Assembly: GCA_046347015.1 (NCBI GenBank)
Contig: JAXMHA010000015.1
Coordinates: 6,761 to 70,760, forward strand
Source: Dokdonella_A sp046347015
GTDB taxonomy: Bacteria; Pseudomonadota; Gammaproteobacteria; Xanthomonadales; Rhodanobacteraceae
Direction: 5' to 3'
Length of the DNA: 64,000 bases
Part shown: positions 34,314 to 43,800 of the stretch, piece after piece
Layout of the letters: each line of letters begins with the position of its first letter
Numbering within the stretch: position 1 is the stretch's first letter
The notes under the pieces: generated by a model
Told to the model about the DNA's origin: nothing
Seen by the model: the letters and a program-made list of their open reading frames with translations, nothing else
Databases searched by the model: none
Made by a program: the position numbers and the translations under genes

Positions 34314-37300
34314 ATGCCCGCCCCGTTCGTCCACCTGCACCTGCACAGCGAGTACTCACTCGTCGATTCGACGATCCGGATTCCCGAGCTCGTCGCCGCC
34401 TGCGCGGAAACCGGCATCGCGGCCGTCGCGCTGACCGACCAGGCCAACGTGATTGCCCTGGTCAAGTTCTGTTCCGCGGCGGAACGTGCCGGGATCAAGC
34501 CGATCGCCGGATGCGACCTCCTGATCGATCCCGGCAACGTGCGCGAACCGCCATCACGGCTGACGGTGCTGTGCCAGGACCACGCCGGGTACCTCACGCT
34601 CTCGAAGCTGCTGACAAGGGCCTATGAACGCCGCGCCCATGGCGCGCAGGCGTTCATCGATGCCGCCTGGCTGGACGACGCGAACGCCGGGCTCATTGCC
34701 CTCCTCGGGCGCGAAAGCGACGTCGGGCGGCTCGCCGCCCTGCAGCGCGACCGCGACGCACGCGCGAGCCTCGAGCGATGGCATGAACGCTTTGCCGGCC
34801 GGCTCTATCTCGAGATCACGCGCACCGGCCGCACTGGCGAGGACGCGTTCAATGCCAGCGCGATCGAATTCGGTGCCGCACTCGGCTTGCCCATGGTCGC
34901 CAGCAACGACGTGCGATTCCTTGCGCGCGACGATTTTGCCGCGCACGAAGCCCGTGTCTGCATCCAGCAAGGACGGGTACTGGCCGACCCGCGCCGGCCT
35001 CACGACTACTCCCGGGAGCAATACCTGAAATCGCCCGCGGAGATGGCGGCGTTGTTCGAAGATCTCCCGGAAGCGGTGGAGAACACCGTCGAGCTCGCGC
35101 GACGCTGCAACGTCGAAATCGCACTCGGCAACTACCACCTGCCGACTTTCCCGCTGCCCGCCGGAGACCGTGCCGAGGACCACATCCGCGCCGAAGCCCG
35201 GCGCGGCCTCGAGGCGAAAATCGCCCGGTACCCGCCTGCTCCCGGCCGCGTGGCGGCTGACTACACGGCGCGCCTCGACCACGAACTCGACGTCATCGCG
35301 AAGATGGGCTTTTCCGGCTACTTCCTGATCGTCGCCGATTTCATCCGCTGGGCACGCGAGCACGACATCCCGGTCGGGCCCGGCCGCGGCTCGGGCGCCG
35401 GCTCGCTCGTCGCCTGGGCGCTCGGCATCACCGACCTCGACCCGCTGCTGCATGGCCTGCTGTTCGAGCGGTTCCTGAATCCGGAACGGGTTTCGATGCC
35501 GGATTTCGATGTCGATTTCTGCATGGACCGCCGTGACGAGGTCATCCACTACGTGGCCGACAAGTACGGCCACGACCGCGTCGGCCAGATCATCACTTGC
35601 GGCACCATGGCGGCGAAGGCGGTCCTGCGCGACACCGGGCGCGTGCTTGGCATGCCGTATGGCCAGGTCGACCGCATCGCCAAGCTGTTGCCGCGGACGC
35701 CACTCGACCTGACGCTCGAGGACGCGCTCGGGCGCTCGGAGAAGTCACACCAGGAATCCGGGCGCGTTGTCGTCGAATTCAAGGCGCTTTACGAAGCCGA
35801 CGAGGAAGTCGCCGAACTGGTCGATCTCGCGTTGAAGCTCGAGGACTTGACGCGCAATGCCGGCAAGCACGCGGGCGGCGTCGTCATCGCCCCGGGGCCG
35901 ATCAGTGATTTCGTGCCGCTCTACTGCGAAGAAGGCGGCCACGACCTCGTCACGCAATTCGACAAGGACGACATCGAGGCGATCGGCCTCGTCAAGTTCG
36001 ACTTCCTTGGCTTGCGCACGCTGACGATCATCGACTGGGCGGTCAAGGCGATCAATGCATGCCGCGGCCGGAACGGAGAAATTCCGCTCGACATCGGCAA
36101 CCTGCCGACCGATGATCCCGCGACGTTTGCGCTCCTCAAGCAGTGCCGTACCGCGGCCGTGTTCCAGCTCGAGTCACGCGGAATGCGCGACCTGGTGCGC
36201 AAGCTGCAACCCGACACGTTCGAGGACATTGTCGCGCTGAATGCACTGTATCGCCCGGGTCCCCTGCAATCGGGCATGGTCGACGACTTCATCGCCCGCA
36301 AACATGGTGATGCGGCCGCCACATTCCCGCATCCGTTGCTGGAGCCGATCCTGGCGCCGACGTACGGCGTAATCGTCTATCAGGAACAGGTCATGCAGAT
36401 TGCCCAGGTGCTGGCCGGGTATTCCCTCGGCGGCGCCGACCTGCTGCGGCGCGCGATGGGCAAGAAGAAGCCCGAGGAAATGGCGCGCCAGCGGTTGACC
36501 TTCGAGGAGGGTGCGTCGGCACGCGGCGTCGACGTGCGCCTCGCCAGCGCGATCTTCGACTTGATGGAGAAGTTCTCGGGTTACGGCTTCAACCGCTCGC
36601 ACGCCGCCGCGTACGCGCTGGTCGCGTACCAGACGGCGTGGCTGAAGTGCCACCATCCCGCCAAGTTCATGGCGGCCACGTTGTCGGCCGACATGGACAT
36701 TACCGACAAGGTCGTCGCGTCCCTCGCGGAAGCCCGCGCGCTCGGCCTCGCGATCGCGCCACCGGATGTCAACACCTCGGACTGGATGTTCGTGGCCGAC
36801 GACGCAGCCGGCGGGACCGGCAGTCCGACGATCCGATATGGACTCGGGGCGATTCGCGGCGTCGGACGCGGTGCGGTCGACGCAATCCTCGCGGCGCGTT
36901 CGACCGGTGGCCCGTTCACCAATCTCGGTGACTTCTGCCGCCGGGTGGACGCCCAGCGGACCAACAAGCGCGTCTTCGAAGCGTTGATCCTGAGCGGCGC
37001 GATGGATGCGCTGGCGCCGACGCGCTCGACCCTGTTCGCGCAATTGCCCGACGCGGTGCAAGCGGCGGAACGGCAGGCCCGCGACCTCGAGGCCGGGCAG
37101 CACGACATGTTCGGCGCCGCGGCGATGCCCGCAACCATCGACGCACCGCCTGCCGTCGCCGAGTGGCCGACGAGCCGTCGCCTCGCCGGCGAGCGGGAAA
37201 CGCTCGGATACTACCTCTCCGGCCATCCCGTCGACGTCTGGCGCGATCTCGCGGCGCGCGTCGCCACCAGCACGATCGGTGCGATCGACCAGCATTTCCA

Positions 37301-37862
37301 TTCGCGCCCACCCGATCGCCGCGGTCGCCCGGGCGAGCAGCCATACACGATCGTCGGCCTGGTTGCCAGCATGAGGAAGGTCGGCGACACGATGGCGTTC
37401 GCGCAGGTCGAGGACGGCACCGGCAGCCTCGAGGTCACCCTGTACCGCGACGTGTGGGTGGAGTTCGGCCCGCTGCTGACTCGCGACGCGATCCTGCTGT
37501 TCGAAGGCGGCCTGGCATTCAACGAACTGATGCAGGGCTACCAGTTGCGTGCGCGATCGATCACCGCGATCGACGCCATCTGCGAACGGCAGGCACGATT
37601 GCTGCGCGTGCGGACCAACGGCATCGACGCCGACTTCGTGCCGCGGTTGCAGCGGGTACTGGCGGGATACCGCGGCGGCGACACGCCGGTACGCATCATT
37701 TACCGCAATGCCGCCGGCAGCGCCGACATCGATCTCGGTCCGCAGTGGCGCGTGCGCGCCGGCATCGCGCTGGTTCGCGATCTCGAAGGGCTGGACGGCG
37801 TGATTGCCGCCGATCTGGCGTACGCGCCTCCCGGCGCGCCGCCGGTTCCGACGGATGCCTGA
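34314..37862 (+). CDS. dnaE: DNA polymerase III subunit alpha
   Basis: Catalytic subunit of the replicative polymerase, 1182 residues, close to the usual gammaproteobacterial size. It has an N-terminal PHP domain (HLHLHSEYSLVDSTIRIPEL), the polymerase core with catalytic acidic residues in PDFDVDFCMDRRDEV, a helix-hairpin-helix region, and a C-terminal OB fold (YTIVGLVASMRKVGDTMAFAQ). The ATG at 34314 is where similarity begins; the frame is open about 180 bases further upstream. It is followed by accA, the order seen in E. coli and many relatives. Confidence 0.98.
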   Translation: MPAPFVHLHLHSEYSLVDSTIRIPELVAACAETGIAAVALTDQANVIALVKFCSAAERAGIKPIAGCDLLIDPGNVREPPSRLTVLCQDHAGYLTLSKLLTRAYERRAHGAQAFIDAAWLDDANAGLIALLGRESDVGRLAALQRDRDARASLERWHERFAGRLYLEITRTGRTGEDAFNASAIEFGAALGLPMVASNDVRFLARDDFAAHEARVCIQQGRVLADPRRPHDYSREQYLKSPAEMAALFEDLPEAVENTVELARRCNVEIALGNYHLPTFPLPAGDRAEDHIRAEARRGLEAKIARYPPAPGRVAADYTARLDHELDVIAKMGFSGYFLIVADFIRWAREHDIPVGPGRGSGAGSLVAWALGITDLDPLLHGLLFERFLNPERVSMPDFDVDFCMDRRDEVIHYVADKYGHDRVGQIITCGTMAAKAVLRDTGRVLGMPYGQVDRIAKLLPRTPLDLTLEDALGRSEKSHQESGRVVVEFKALYEADEEVAELVDLALKLEDLTRNAGKHAGGVVIAPGPISDFVPLYCEEGGHDLVTQFDKDDIEAIGLVKFDFLGLRTLTIIDWAVKAINACRGRNGEIPLDIGNLPTDDPATFALLKQCRTAAVFQLESRGMRDLVRKLQPDTFEDIVALNALYRPGPLQSGMVDDFIARKHGDAAATFPHPLLEPILAPTYGVIVYQEQVMQIAQVLAGYSLGGADLLRRAMGKKKPEEMARQRLTFEEGASARGVDVRLASAIFDLMEKFSGYGFNRSHAAAYALVAYQTAWLKCHHPAKFMAATLSADMDITDKVVASLAEARALGLAIAPPDVNTSDWMFVADDAAGGTGSPTIRYGLGAIRGVGRGAVDAILAARSTGGPFTNLGDFCRRVDAQRTNKRVFEALILSGAMDALAPTRSTLFAQLPDAVQAAERQARDLEAGQHDMFGAAAMPATIDAPPAVAEWPTSRRLAGERETLGYYLSGHPVDVWRDLAARVATSTIGAIDQHFHSRPPDRRGRPGEQPYTIVGLVASMRKVGDTMAFAQVEDGTGSLEVTLYRDVWVEFGPLLTRDAILLFEGGLAFNELMQGYQLRARSITAIDAICERQARLLRVRTNGIDADFVPRLQRVLAGYRGGDTPVRIIYRNAAGSADIDLGPQWRVRAGIALVRDLEGLDGVIAADLAYAPPGAPPVPTDA

Positions 37863-37958
37863 ACCCCATCCTGCATCGCCCCCGGGATCCCCAGGCACCC
37901 GCTTGCACGCCGGACGGTCGCTCCGCACCCCCGAGGCCACGGGCTGGCGCGCAATCGT

Positions 37959-37964
37959 TATACT
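37959..37964 (+). promoter_or_regulatory. candidate -10 of accA
   Basis: TATACT (5 of 6 matches) lies 39 bases before the accA ATG in the 141-base gap after dnaE. It could give accA its own transcript. The -35 region is GC-rich and unconvincing. Confidence 0.4.
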
Positions 37965-38003
37965 TCCGCACTTTGCGCAGATTGCGCTGACCTGATCCGC
38001 CGG

Positions 38004-38963
38004 ATGAACTCCACCTTCCTCGATTTCGAGCAGCCGCTTGCCGATCTGGACGCCAAGATCCGGGAGCTCGGCGACGCCGGCGAGGGCCATTCGCTCGACA
38101 TCGATTCCGAAATCGGCGCGCTGCGCGACAAGCTGCGCCGGAAGACATCGGACATCTTCGACAACCTGACGCCGTGGCAGGTCGCGCAGGTGGCCCGCCA
38201 CCCCGCGCGTCCGTACACGCTCGATTACATCAAGATCATGTGCGAGGAGTTCCACGAACTCGCCGGCGACCGCACCTATGCCGACGACGCCGCGATCGTC
38301 GGCGGCCTTGCCCGCATCAACGGACGGCCGCTCGTGGTCATCGGTCACCAGAAGGGGCGCGACACCCGCTCGAAGGTGCGGCGCAATTTCGGCATGCCGC
38401 GGCCGGAAGGATATCGCAAGGCCCTGCGGCTGATGCGCCTCGCCGAGAGTTTTTCGCTGCCGATCTTCACGTTCATCGACACGCCGGGCGCCTACCCGGG
38501 CGTCGGCGCGGAGGAGCGCGGCCAGTCCGAAGCCATCGCGCGCAACCTGTTCGAGATGTCGCAGTTGCGGGTTCCGATCGTCTGCGTCGTCATTGGCGAA
38601 GGCGGCTCGGGTGGCGCGCTCGCGATCGGCGTCGGCGACCGCACGATCATGCTGCAGTATTCGACGTATTCCGTGATCACGCCGGAAGGTTGCGCCTCGA
38701 TCCTGTGGAAGAGCGCGGACAAGGCCCGCGAAGCCGCCGAAGCGCTGGCAATGACGGCGCCGCGCCTGCTCGAGCTCGGGTTGGTCGACAAGGTGGTCCG
38801 CGAACCACTCGGCGGTGCACACCGCAATCCGCACGCGATGGCGGTGCGCCTGAAGGCGGTCATGCTCGGGCAGCTCGATGAGCTCGAGACGCTTTCGCCC
38901 GAGGCTCTCGTGGAGGCCCGCTACGAACGCTTGCGCCGCTACGGCGCCTACTCGGCCGGCTGA
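38004..38963 (+). CDS. accA: acetyl-CoA carboxylase carboxyltransferase subunit alpha
   Basis: One half of the carboxyltransferase that moves CO2 from biotin-carrier protein to acetyl-CoA, giving malonyl-CoA for fatty-acid synthesis. The 319-residue product starts MNSTFLDFEQPLADL. It has the crotonase-like core with PEGYRKALRLMRLAESF, FIDTPGAYPGVGAEERGQSE and GEGGSGGALAIGVGD. It is full length with all conserved glycine loops. Confidence 0.98.
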   Translation: MNSTFLDFEQPLADLDAKIRELGDAGEGHSLDIDSEIGALRDKLRRKTSDIFDNLTPWQVAQVARHPARPYTLDYIKIMCEEFHELAGDRTYADDAAIVGGLARINGRPLVVIGHQKGRDTRSKVRRNFGMPRPEGYRKALRLMRLAESFSLPIFTFIDTPGAYPGVGAEERGQSEAIARNLFEMSQLRVPIVCVVIGEGGSGGALAIGVGDRTIMLQYSTYSVITPEGCASILWKSADKAREAAEALAMTAPRLLELGLVDKVVREPLGGAHRNPHAMAVRLKAVMLGQLDELETLSPEALVEARYERLRRYGAYSAG

Positions 38964-38997
38964 CCACACCGATCGGCGACGGTGGCGGCGCCTGCGC

Positions 38998-39003
38998 TAA
39001 CAT
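38998..39003 (+). promoter_or_regulatory. candidate -10 of kbl
   Basis: TAACAT lies 27 bases before the kbl ATG. It matches TATAAT at 4 of 6 positions. No good -35 is seen. Confidence 0.25.
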
Positions 39004-39030
39004 CCGCCTTTTCCATTCCGGGCAGTCGTC

Positions 39031-40239
39031 ATGGACACCAGCATCCGCGATCGCATCGCGGGCGAGCTCGACTCGATCCGCGGCCAGGGGCTGTACAAGA
39101 CCGAGCGCGTCATCGTGACGCCGCAGGCCGCCGCCATCCGCACCGGCGACGGCCGCGAGGTCCTGAACTTTTGCGCCAACAACTACCTCGGGCTCGCCGA
39201 CCACCCGCGCGTGATTGCCGCGGCGAAATCCGCGCTCGACAGCCACGGGTTCGGAATGGCGTCGGTGCGTTTCATCTGCGGCACGCAGGACCTGCACAAA
39301 CGGCTCGAATCGGTGATCGCGCGATTCTTCGGCACCGATGACGCGATCCTGTACACGAGCTGCTTCGACGCCAACGGCGGCTTGTTCGAGACCCTGCTCG
39401 ACGACCACGACGTCGTCATTTCCGACGCCCTGAACCACGCCTCGATCATCGACGGCATCAGGCTCTGCAAGGCCGACCGCCGCCGCTACGCGAACGGCGA
39501 CATGGACGAACTCGAGCGGCATCTTGCCGAGACGGCGCACAAGCGAACGCGCCTCATCGCGACCGACGGCGTGTTCTCGATGGACGGCTACGTCGCGAAA
39601 CTCGATCGCATCGTGCAGCTCAAGGAGAAATACGACGCGCTGCTGATGATCGACGATTCGCACGCGACCGGGTTCGTCGGACCGACCGGGCGTGGCTCGG
39701 CCGAACTGCACGGCGTGCTCGACAAGGTCGACGTCTTCACTTCGACGCTGGGCAAGGCTCTGGGCGGCGGTTCCGGCGGCTTCACGACCGGCCGCCGCGA
39801 GATCATCGACCTCCTGCGCCAGCGCTCTCGCCCGTACCTGTTCTCGAACACGCTGCCGCCACCGCTGGTCGCGGCGTCGATCGAGGTGTTCGGACTCATC
39901 GATGAAACCCCGGAATTGCGCCAGCGCGTCAACGCCAACGCGCTGTGGTTTCGCGAGCAGATGGGCGCGGCCGGATTCGACATCCGGCCCGGCAAGCACC
40001 CGATCGTGCCAGTGATGCTGTACGACGCGAGGGTGGCCCAGCAATTCGCTGCCGCGCTACTCGACGAAGGCATCTACGCGATCGGATTCTTCTACCCGGT
40101 CGTGCCACAAGGCCAGGCACGCATCCGGACCCAAGTCAGCGCCGCGCACACCAGGGAGCACCTCCAGCGCTGCGTCGACGCCTTCGTGAAAGTCGCCGCA
40201 CGGCTCAAGGTCCCGCTGCACCAAGGCCACCCGGCCTGA
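39031..40239 (+). CDS. kbl: glycine C-acetyltransferase (2-amino-3-ketobutyrate CoA ligase)
   Basis: PLP enzyme of the alpha-oxoamine synthase family, 402 residues. With threonine dehydrogenase it converts threonine to glycine and acetyl-CoA. It shows NNYLGLADHPRVI, the GMASVRFICGTQDLHKRLE block, MIDDSHATGFVGPTGRG, and the PLP-binding Lys in STLGKALGGGSGG. Sequence conservation over the full length favours Kbl over its paralogues BioF and HemA. The usual partner tdh is not adjacent in this window. Confidence 0.95.
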   Translation: MDTSIRDRIAGELDSIRGQGLYKTERVIVTPQAAAIRTGDGREVLNFCANNYLGLADHPRVIAAAKSALDSHGFGMASVRFICGTQDLHKRLESVIARFFGTDDAILYTSCFDANGGLFETLLDDHDVVISDALNHASIIDGIRLCKADRRRYANGDMDELERHLAETAHKRTRLIATDGVFSMDGYVAKLDRIVQLKEKYDALLMIDDSHATGFVGPTGRGSAELHGVLDKVDVFTSTLGKALGGGSGGFTTGRREIIDLLRQRSRPYLFSNTLPPPLVAASIEVFGLIDETPELRQRVNANALWFREQMGAAGFDIRPGKHPIVPVMLYDARVAQQFAAALLDEGIYAIGFFYPVVPQGQARIRTQVSAAHTREHLQRCVDAFVKVAARLKVPLHQGHPA

Positions 40240-40312
40240 CGACACGGGGTCCGGCACGCACCGCTGCATCCGGCGCTGGAGGCCGGCGTTCGACGTCAGG
40301 CCGCAAGCGCCA

Positions 40313-40807
40313 TCAGCGCAACAGTATCAGCGTGTCGTCGCGGCGGATCATGACATGGTCACCGACACGCAGCCCCGGGTTGTTCCATTGCGTCACCACC
40401 GCGTGGCGGCCATTGTCCATCCGCAAGCGAAATTGCCACGCAGGCCGGTCACCACCGTTGCTGTTGCGCTCGACGGCATTGCCGGCAAAACCGCCGGCGA
40501 CCGCACCGGCGACCGTTGCGGCCGTGCGCCCGTCACCCTTGCCGATCGTGCTGCCGAGCACGCCGCCGATGATCGCCCCGATCACCGCGCCGCCGCCCGT
40601 GGTTGCGTTGTTGCGGACGTAGACCTGCCGGATGTCGTCGACGACGCCGCAGCGGGAACAGTCGTAGCGGGACCGCTTGTAGTAGTAGGCGTCGCTGCCG
40701 TAGTACGCATTGTCGCCGTAGTAGGGGCGCGGCGGAACCGGCGCGCAACTCGCGAGCACCAGCAGCACGCCCATCATCGACAAACCCGACACGATCACGC
40801 GAAACAT
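40313..40807 (-). CDS. glycine-zipper outer-membrane lipoprotein (SlyB-like)
   Basis: A 164-residue lipoprotein. Its signal ends in a lipobox-like VLASC and is followed by a Tyr-rich linker (PYYGDNAYYGSDAYYY). The central glycine-zipper hairpin (GGGAVIGAIIGGVLGSTIGK to GAVAGGFAGNAVE) would insert in the membrane. The C-terminal part (FRLRMDNGRHAVVTQ to DDTLILLR) is a small beta domain as in SlyB/Pcp-type proteins. The ATG at 40807 has AGGTGG upstream. It converges with kbl and is divergent from mgtE. Confidence 0.85.
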   Translation of the reverse strand: MFRVIVSGLSMMGVLLVLASCAPVPPRPYYGDNAYYGSDAYYYKRSRYDCSRCGVVDDIRQVYVRNNATTGGGAVIGAIIGGVLGSTIGKGDGRTAATVAGAVAGGFAGNAVERNSNGGDRPAWQFRLRMDNGRHAVVTQWNNPGLRVGDHVMIRRDDTLILLR

Positions 40808-40858
40808 CGGTTCCACCTCGTTGCATGGGCCGGCCGCGCCGGCGAAGGTGCGATCACG

Positions 40859-40887
40859 GTGGCAGACGATCGATGAACCGGTACAAA
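40859..40887 (+). promoter_or_regulatory. candidate promoter of mgtE
   Basis: GTGGCA and TACAAA (4 of 6 matches each) are separated by 17 bases, and the -10 ends 37 bases before the mgtE ATG. A GAGGAG ribosome-binding site precedes the ATG. No magnesium-sensing leader structure is recognisable in this short leader. Confidence 0.4.
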
Positions 40888-40924
40888 ATCGCGTGCGCCG
40901 CAGCCCGGCACCGAGGAGATCGAC

Positions 40925-42124
40925 ATGCCCGCCGCTCCACCGACCCTGGAAGAGCTTCGCGAACTCGACGCCAGCGACATCGCGCGCCGGGTCTCCGCAT
41001 TGCCGGACACGCTGGTCGCACAGCATCTGCGCGCGCTCGGCCCGGGCCGCGCCGGGGCGGTCCTCGATCGCCTGGGTCCCGCGCGACGAAGGGCCGTTGC
41101 CGCAGCCGCCGGTGAGGACGGCGCGCCCGCGTGGCTCGCTGGCGACTGGCCGGCGGGCAGCGTCGGCCGGCTGATGGAACGCACCCCGGCGGTGTTTCCG
41201 CCGGAAACGTCCGTGGCCGCGGCCATCGAGCGCCTGCGCCCAATGGTGTCGCACCTGCTGATCACGTACGTCTTCGTCGCCGGACCGGACGGCCGGCTCG
41301 TCGGCGTGGTGGCATTCCGCGAACTTGCGTTCGCGGGACCACAGCAGTCGCTGGCGGACATCATGGCGACGCGGCCGTTCGTGTTGGAACCGCAAACGCC
41401 CGTCATCGAAGCCATGCGCGAGGTCGTGCGCCGGCACTACCCGGTTTATCCCGTGTGTGACGCCGGCGGGCGCCTGCTCGGCGTCGTTCGCGGCGCGGTG
41501 CTGTTCGAGGAGCAGACCTTCGAGATCAGCGCGCAGGCCGGATCGATGGTGGGTGTGGAAAAGGAAGAGCGCATCACGACGCCATGGCTGCGCAGCCTGC
41601 GCTTCCGCAACCCGTGGCTGCAGGTCAACCTGCTGACCACGTTCGTCACTGCAACCGTCGTCGGCGCGTTCCAGGGCACGATCAACCAGATCGTCCTGCT
41701 CGCGGTGTTCCTGCCGGTCCTGTCCGACCAGTGCAACAACACCGGCAGCCAGGCGCTGGCGGTCACCCTGCGCGGCCTGACCTTCGGCGAACTCAAACGC
41801 GGCCGCGGCCTTGCGTTGCTGCTCAAGGAAGCCTGGGTCGGCCTGCTGAACGGCGCACTGACCGGGCTCGTCGCGGCGCTGGCGATGTTGCTGCTCGCCC
41901 TGCACGAGCACAATGCCCGGGCGCCGATGCTCGCCGCGATCACGTTCGCGACGCTGACCGGGGCCTGTGCGTTCGCGGGTGTCGTGGGTGCCGGCGTGCC
42001 GCAGTTGCTGAAGCGATTCGGCGCCGATCCCGCGACCGCGTCGAGCATCTTCCTGACCAAGGCCACCGACATCAGCAGCCTCTGGTTGTTCCTCGCATTG
42101 GCCACCGCGTTCGTCATCCGCTGA
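40925..42124 (+). CDS. mgtE: magnesium transporter MgtE
   Basis: Mg2+ channel of 399 residues. A short MgtE N domain (about 1-90) precedes a CBS pair (about 95-210) and five C-terminal membrane helices. The pore-forming region has QCNNTGSQALAVTLRGL, the conserved signature of the family. The protein is somewhat shorter than the roughly 450 residues common in MgtE, mainly because the N domain is reduced. It is the third Mg/Co-related gene in the window. Confidence 0.93.
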   Translation: MPAAPPTLEELRELDASDIARRVSALPDTLVAQHLRALGPGRAGAVLDRLGPARRRAVAAAAGEDGAPAWLAGDWPAGSVGRLMERTPAVFPPETSVAAAIERLRPMVSHLLITYVFVAGPDGRLVGVVAFRELAFAGPQQSLADIMATRPFVLEPQTPVIEAMREVVRRHYPVYPVCDAGGRLLGVVRGAVLFEEQTFEISAQAGSMVGVEKEERITTPWLRSLRFRNPWLQVNLLTTFVTATVVGAFQGTINQIVLLAVFLPVLSDQCNNTGSQALAVTLRGLTFGELKRGRGLALLLKEAWVGLLNGALTGLVAALAMLLLALHEHNARAPMLAAITFATLTGACAFAGVVGAGVPQLLKRFGADPATASSIFLTKATDISSLWLFLALATAFVIR

Positions 42125-42200
42125 AGACGGCGCTCAACGCACGTTCCACGGCGATTCGATCGGGCGCATACTGCCCGGCTGAACGGAAGGAGAAGGCAAC

Positions 42201-43676
42201 ATGAGCGAATCGACCGCGTCGTTCCGGGCCGCGCGCTGGCTTGCGGTGGCGATCTTCGCGCTGGCACCCCTCGTGGCGGCAGCACAGTGGTCGACCGACC
42301 CGTCCGACAATCTCGTCATCGCCGATCGCAGCGGCGAACAGGTGCAGCCGAAGATCGCGCCGACACCCGACGGTGGCTTCTACATCTCGTGGTTCGACGA
42401 CAGTTCGGGCGGTTACGACGTCTATCTGCAGCGCCTCGATGCCGACGGCAACGAGCTGTGGCCGCACAACGGCATCCTCGTTGCGGCGCGTGACTTCTCG
42501 TCGACCCAGGATTACGGACTCGACGTCGACGCCGACGGCAATGCGTTGCTGGCATTCCGCTACAACGACGCCAACGATGTCCCGCAGGCGCTCGCGCAAA
42601 TGGTCGCGCCGGATGGGACGTTGCTGTGGGGCGATCCAGGGGTGTTCGTTTCGGCGGATCCCGGCGGTGCCAGCGCGCCGCACGTTGCCGCCCTTGGTGA
42701 CGGGACGGTCGCAGTCGGCTGGTCGGCTTCGGACGGTTCCGCGGTGGTGCAGAAGCTCGACGGCGACGGCAACATCCTGTGGGCGCCGGGAGGCATCGTG
42801 TTCACGCCTTCGGCGGGCTTCAACATCCTTTCCGACCTGCACGGCGACGCCGACGGCAACGTGATCGCATCGTGGGTCGCGCAACCTTCTTTTTCCGACC
42901 ACGAGTTGTGGGCGCAGAAGCTGGCGGCGCTGGATGGTGCGCCGTTGTGGGGAACCGATCCGGTCAAGGTCTATGACGGCAACGGTGGCGCGCTGCAGTT
43001 CGGCTACTTCCCGCCGTTCCTCGCCGACGGCGCCGGCGGCGCGGTATTCGTCTGGTACGACATTGCCGGCACCAGTGGCGAAGTCCGCGCGCAGCACGTC
43101 GGCGCCGATGGGACGCCGGCGTTCCCGCAAAACGGTGTGCTCGCGAGCACGAATACGACGCGCAACCATTTCGAACCATCCGGCGCGTACGACGCGGACT
43201 CCGGAAACACCTATGTCGTCTGGCGTGAGACCGATTCGACGCAGTCGCATTTCGGAGTGTATGCCCAGGCGATCGACAGCGGCGGCAACCGCTTGTGGAC
43301 CGACTCGGGGCAACAACTCGTTGCCCTCGGTACGCTCGATCAGTCCGAGATGGTTGCGCTGCCGGCACCGGACGGCATGCTGGCTGCCTGGGCCAGTGGC
43401 GATGCGCCCGCGGCGATGCCGATCCAGGTCGCGCGGATCAATGCCGACGGCACGCTCGCGTGGACCGGCGGCACGGTGGCGATCACGACCGAGCCGACCG
43501 ATGCCGCGCGACTCGTCGGCGCAATCAGCACGGATGGTTACGCCGCTTATGCCTGGACGCGCAATGCCATGAGCTTCGCAGGCGACGTCGTCGCACAGGA
43601 CATTTCCTACGACGGGATCCTCGGACCACCGGCTCCGCCGAACGACCTGATCTTCGCCGACGGATTCGACGACTGA
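42201..43676 (+). CDS. exported propeller-like protein with C-terminal IFADGFDD tail
   Basis: A 491-residue protein with a clear signal peptide (hydrophobic about 11-27, cut after AAAQ). The mature part is a chain of repeats of about 50 residues with patterns such as LDADGNELW, LDGDGNILW and INADGTLAW. These look like blades of a beta-propeller or delta-60-type repeat protein. It ends in a Pro-rich linker and NDLIFADGFDD, closely matching the end of the exported protein at 46520-47599. Function is unknown. A strong AAGGAG site precedes the ATG. An inverted repeat lies just after the stop. Confidence 0.7.
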   Translation: MSESTASFRAARWLAVAIFALAPLVAAAQWSTDPSDNLVIADRSGEQVQPKIAPTPDGGFYISWFDDSSGGYDVYLQRLDADGNELWPHNGILVAARDFSSTQDYGLDVDADGNALLAFRYNDANDVPQALAQMVAPDGTLLWGDPGVFVSADPGGASAPHVAALGDGTVAVGWSASDGSAVVQKLDGDGNILWAPGGIVFTPSAGFNILSDLHGDADGNVIASWVAQPSFSDHELWAQKLAALDGAPLWGTDPVKVYDGNGGALQFGYFPPFLADGAGGAVFVWYDIAGTSGEVRAQHVGADGTPAFPQNGVLASTNTTRNHFEPSGAYDADSGNTYVVWRETDSTQSHFGVYAQAIDSGGNRLWTDSGQQLVALGTLDQSEMVALPAPDGMLAAWASGDAPAAMPIQVARINADGTLAWTGGTVAITTEPTDAARLVGAISTDGYAAYAWTRNAMSFAGDVVAQDISYDGILGPPAPPNDLIFADGFDD

Positions 43677-43687
43677 CTTGGGTGCCT

Positions 43688-43716
43688 GCGATCCGGTCCA
43701 CGCTTGGCCGGATCGC
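43688..43716. repeat. inverted repeat after the exported protein gene
   Basis: GCGATCCGG (43688-43696) and CCGGATCGC (43708-43716) form a perfect 9-base-pair stem with an 11-base loop, 12 bases after the stop codon. There is no T run after it. It may be a terminator that does not rely on a U-tract, or an operator for the regulator gene that starts 84 bases later. Confidence 0.45.
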
Positions 43717-43800
43717 GCCAAACGACGTCGTCCCCGTCGCATTCCGCTGGCCACGAATGGGCCTTGACCCGGCCGGATCACGCGCGCCAACCTAGCCGAC

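Noticed and set aside
36174..38969. Open frame of about 930 codons antisense to dnaE and accA
   Set aside because: It spans two strongly supported genes and the gap between them, with shadow-like composition and no recognisable motif.
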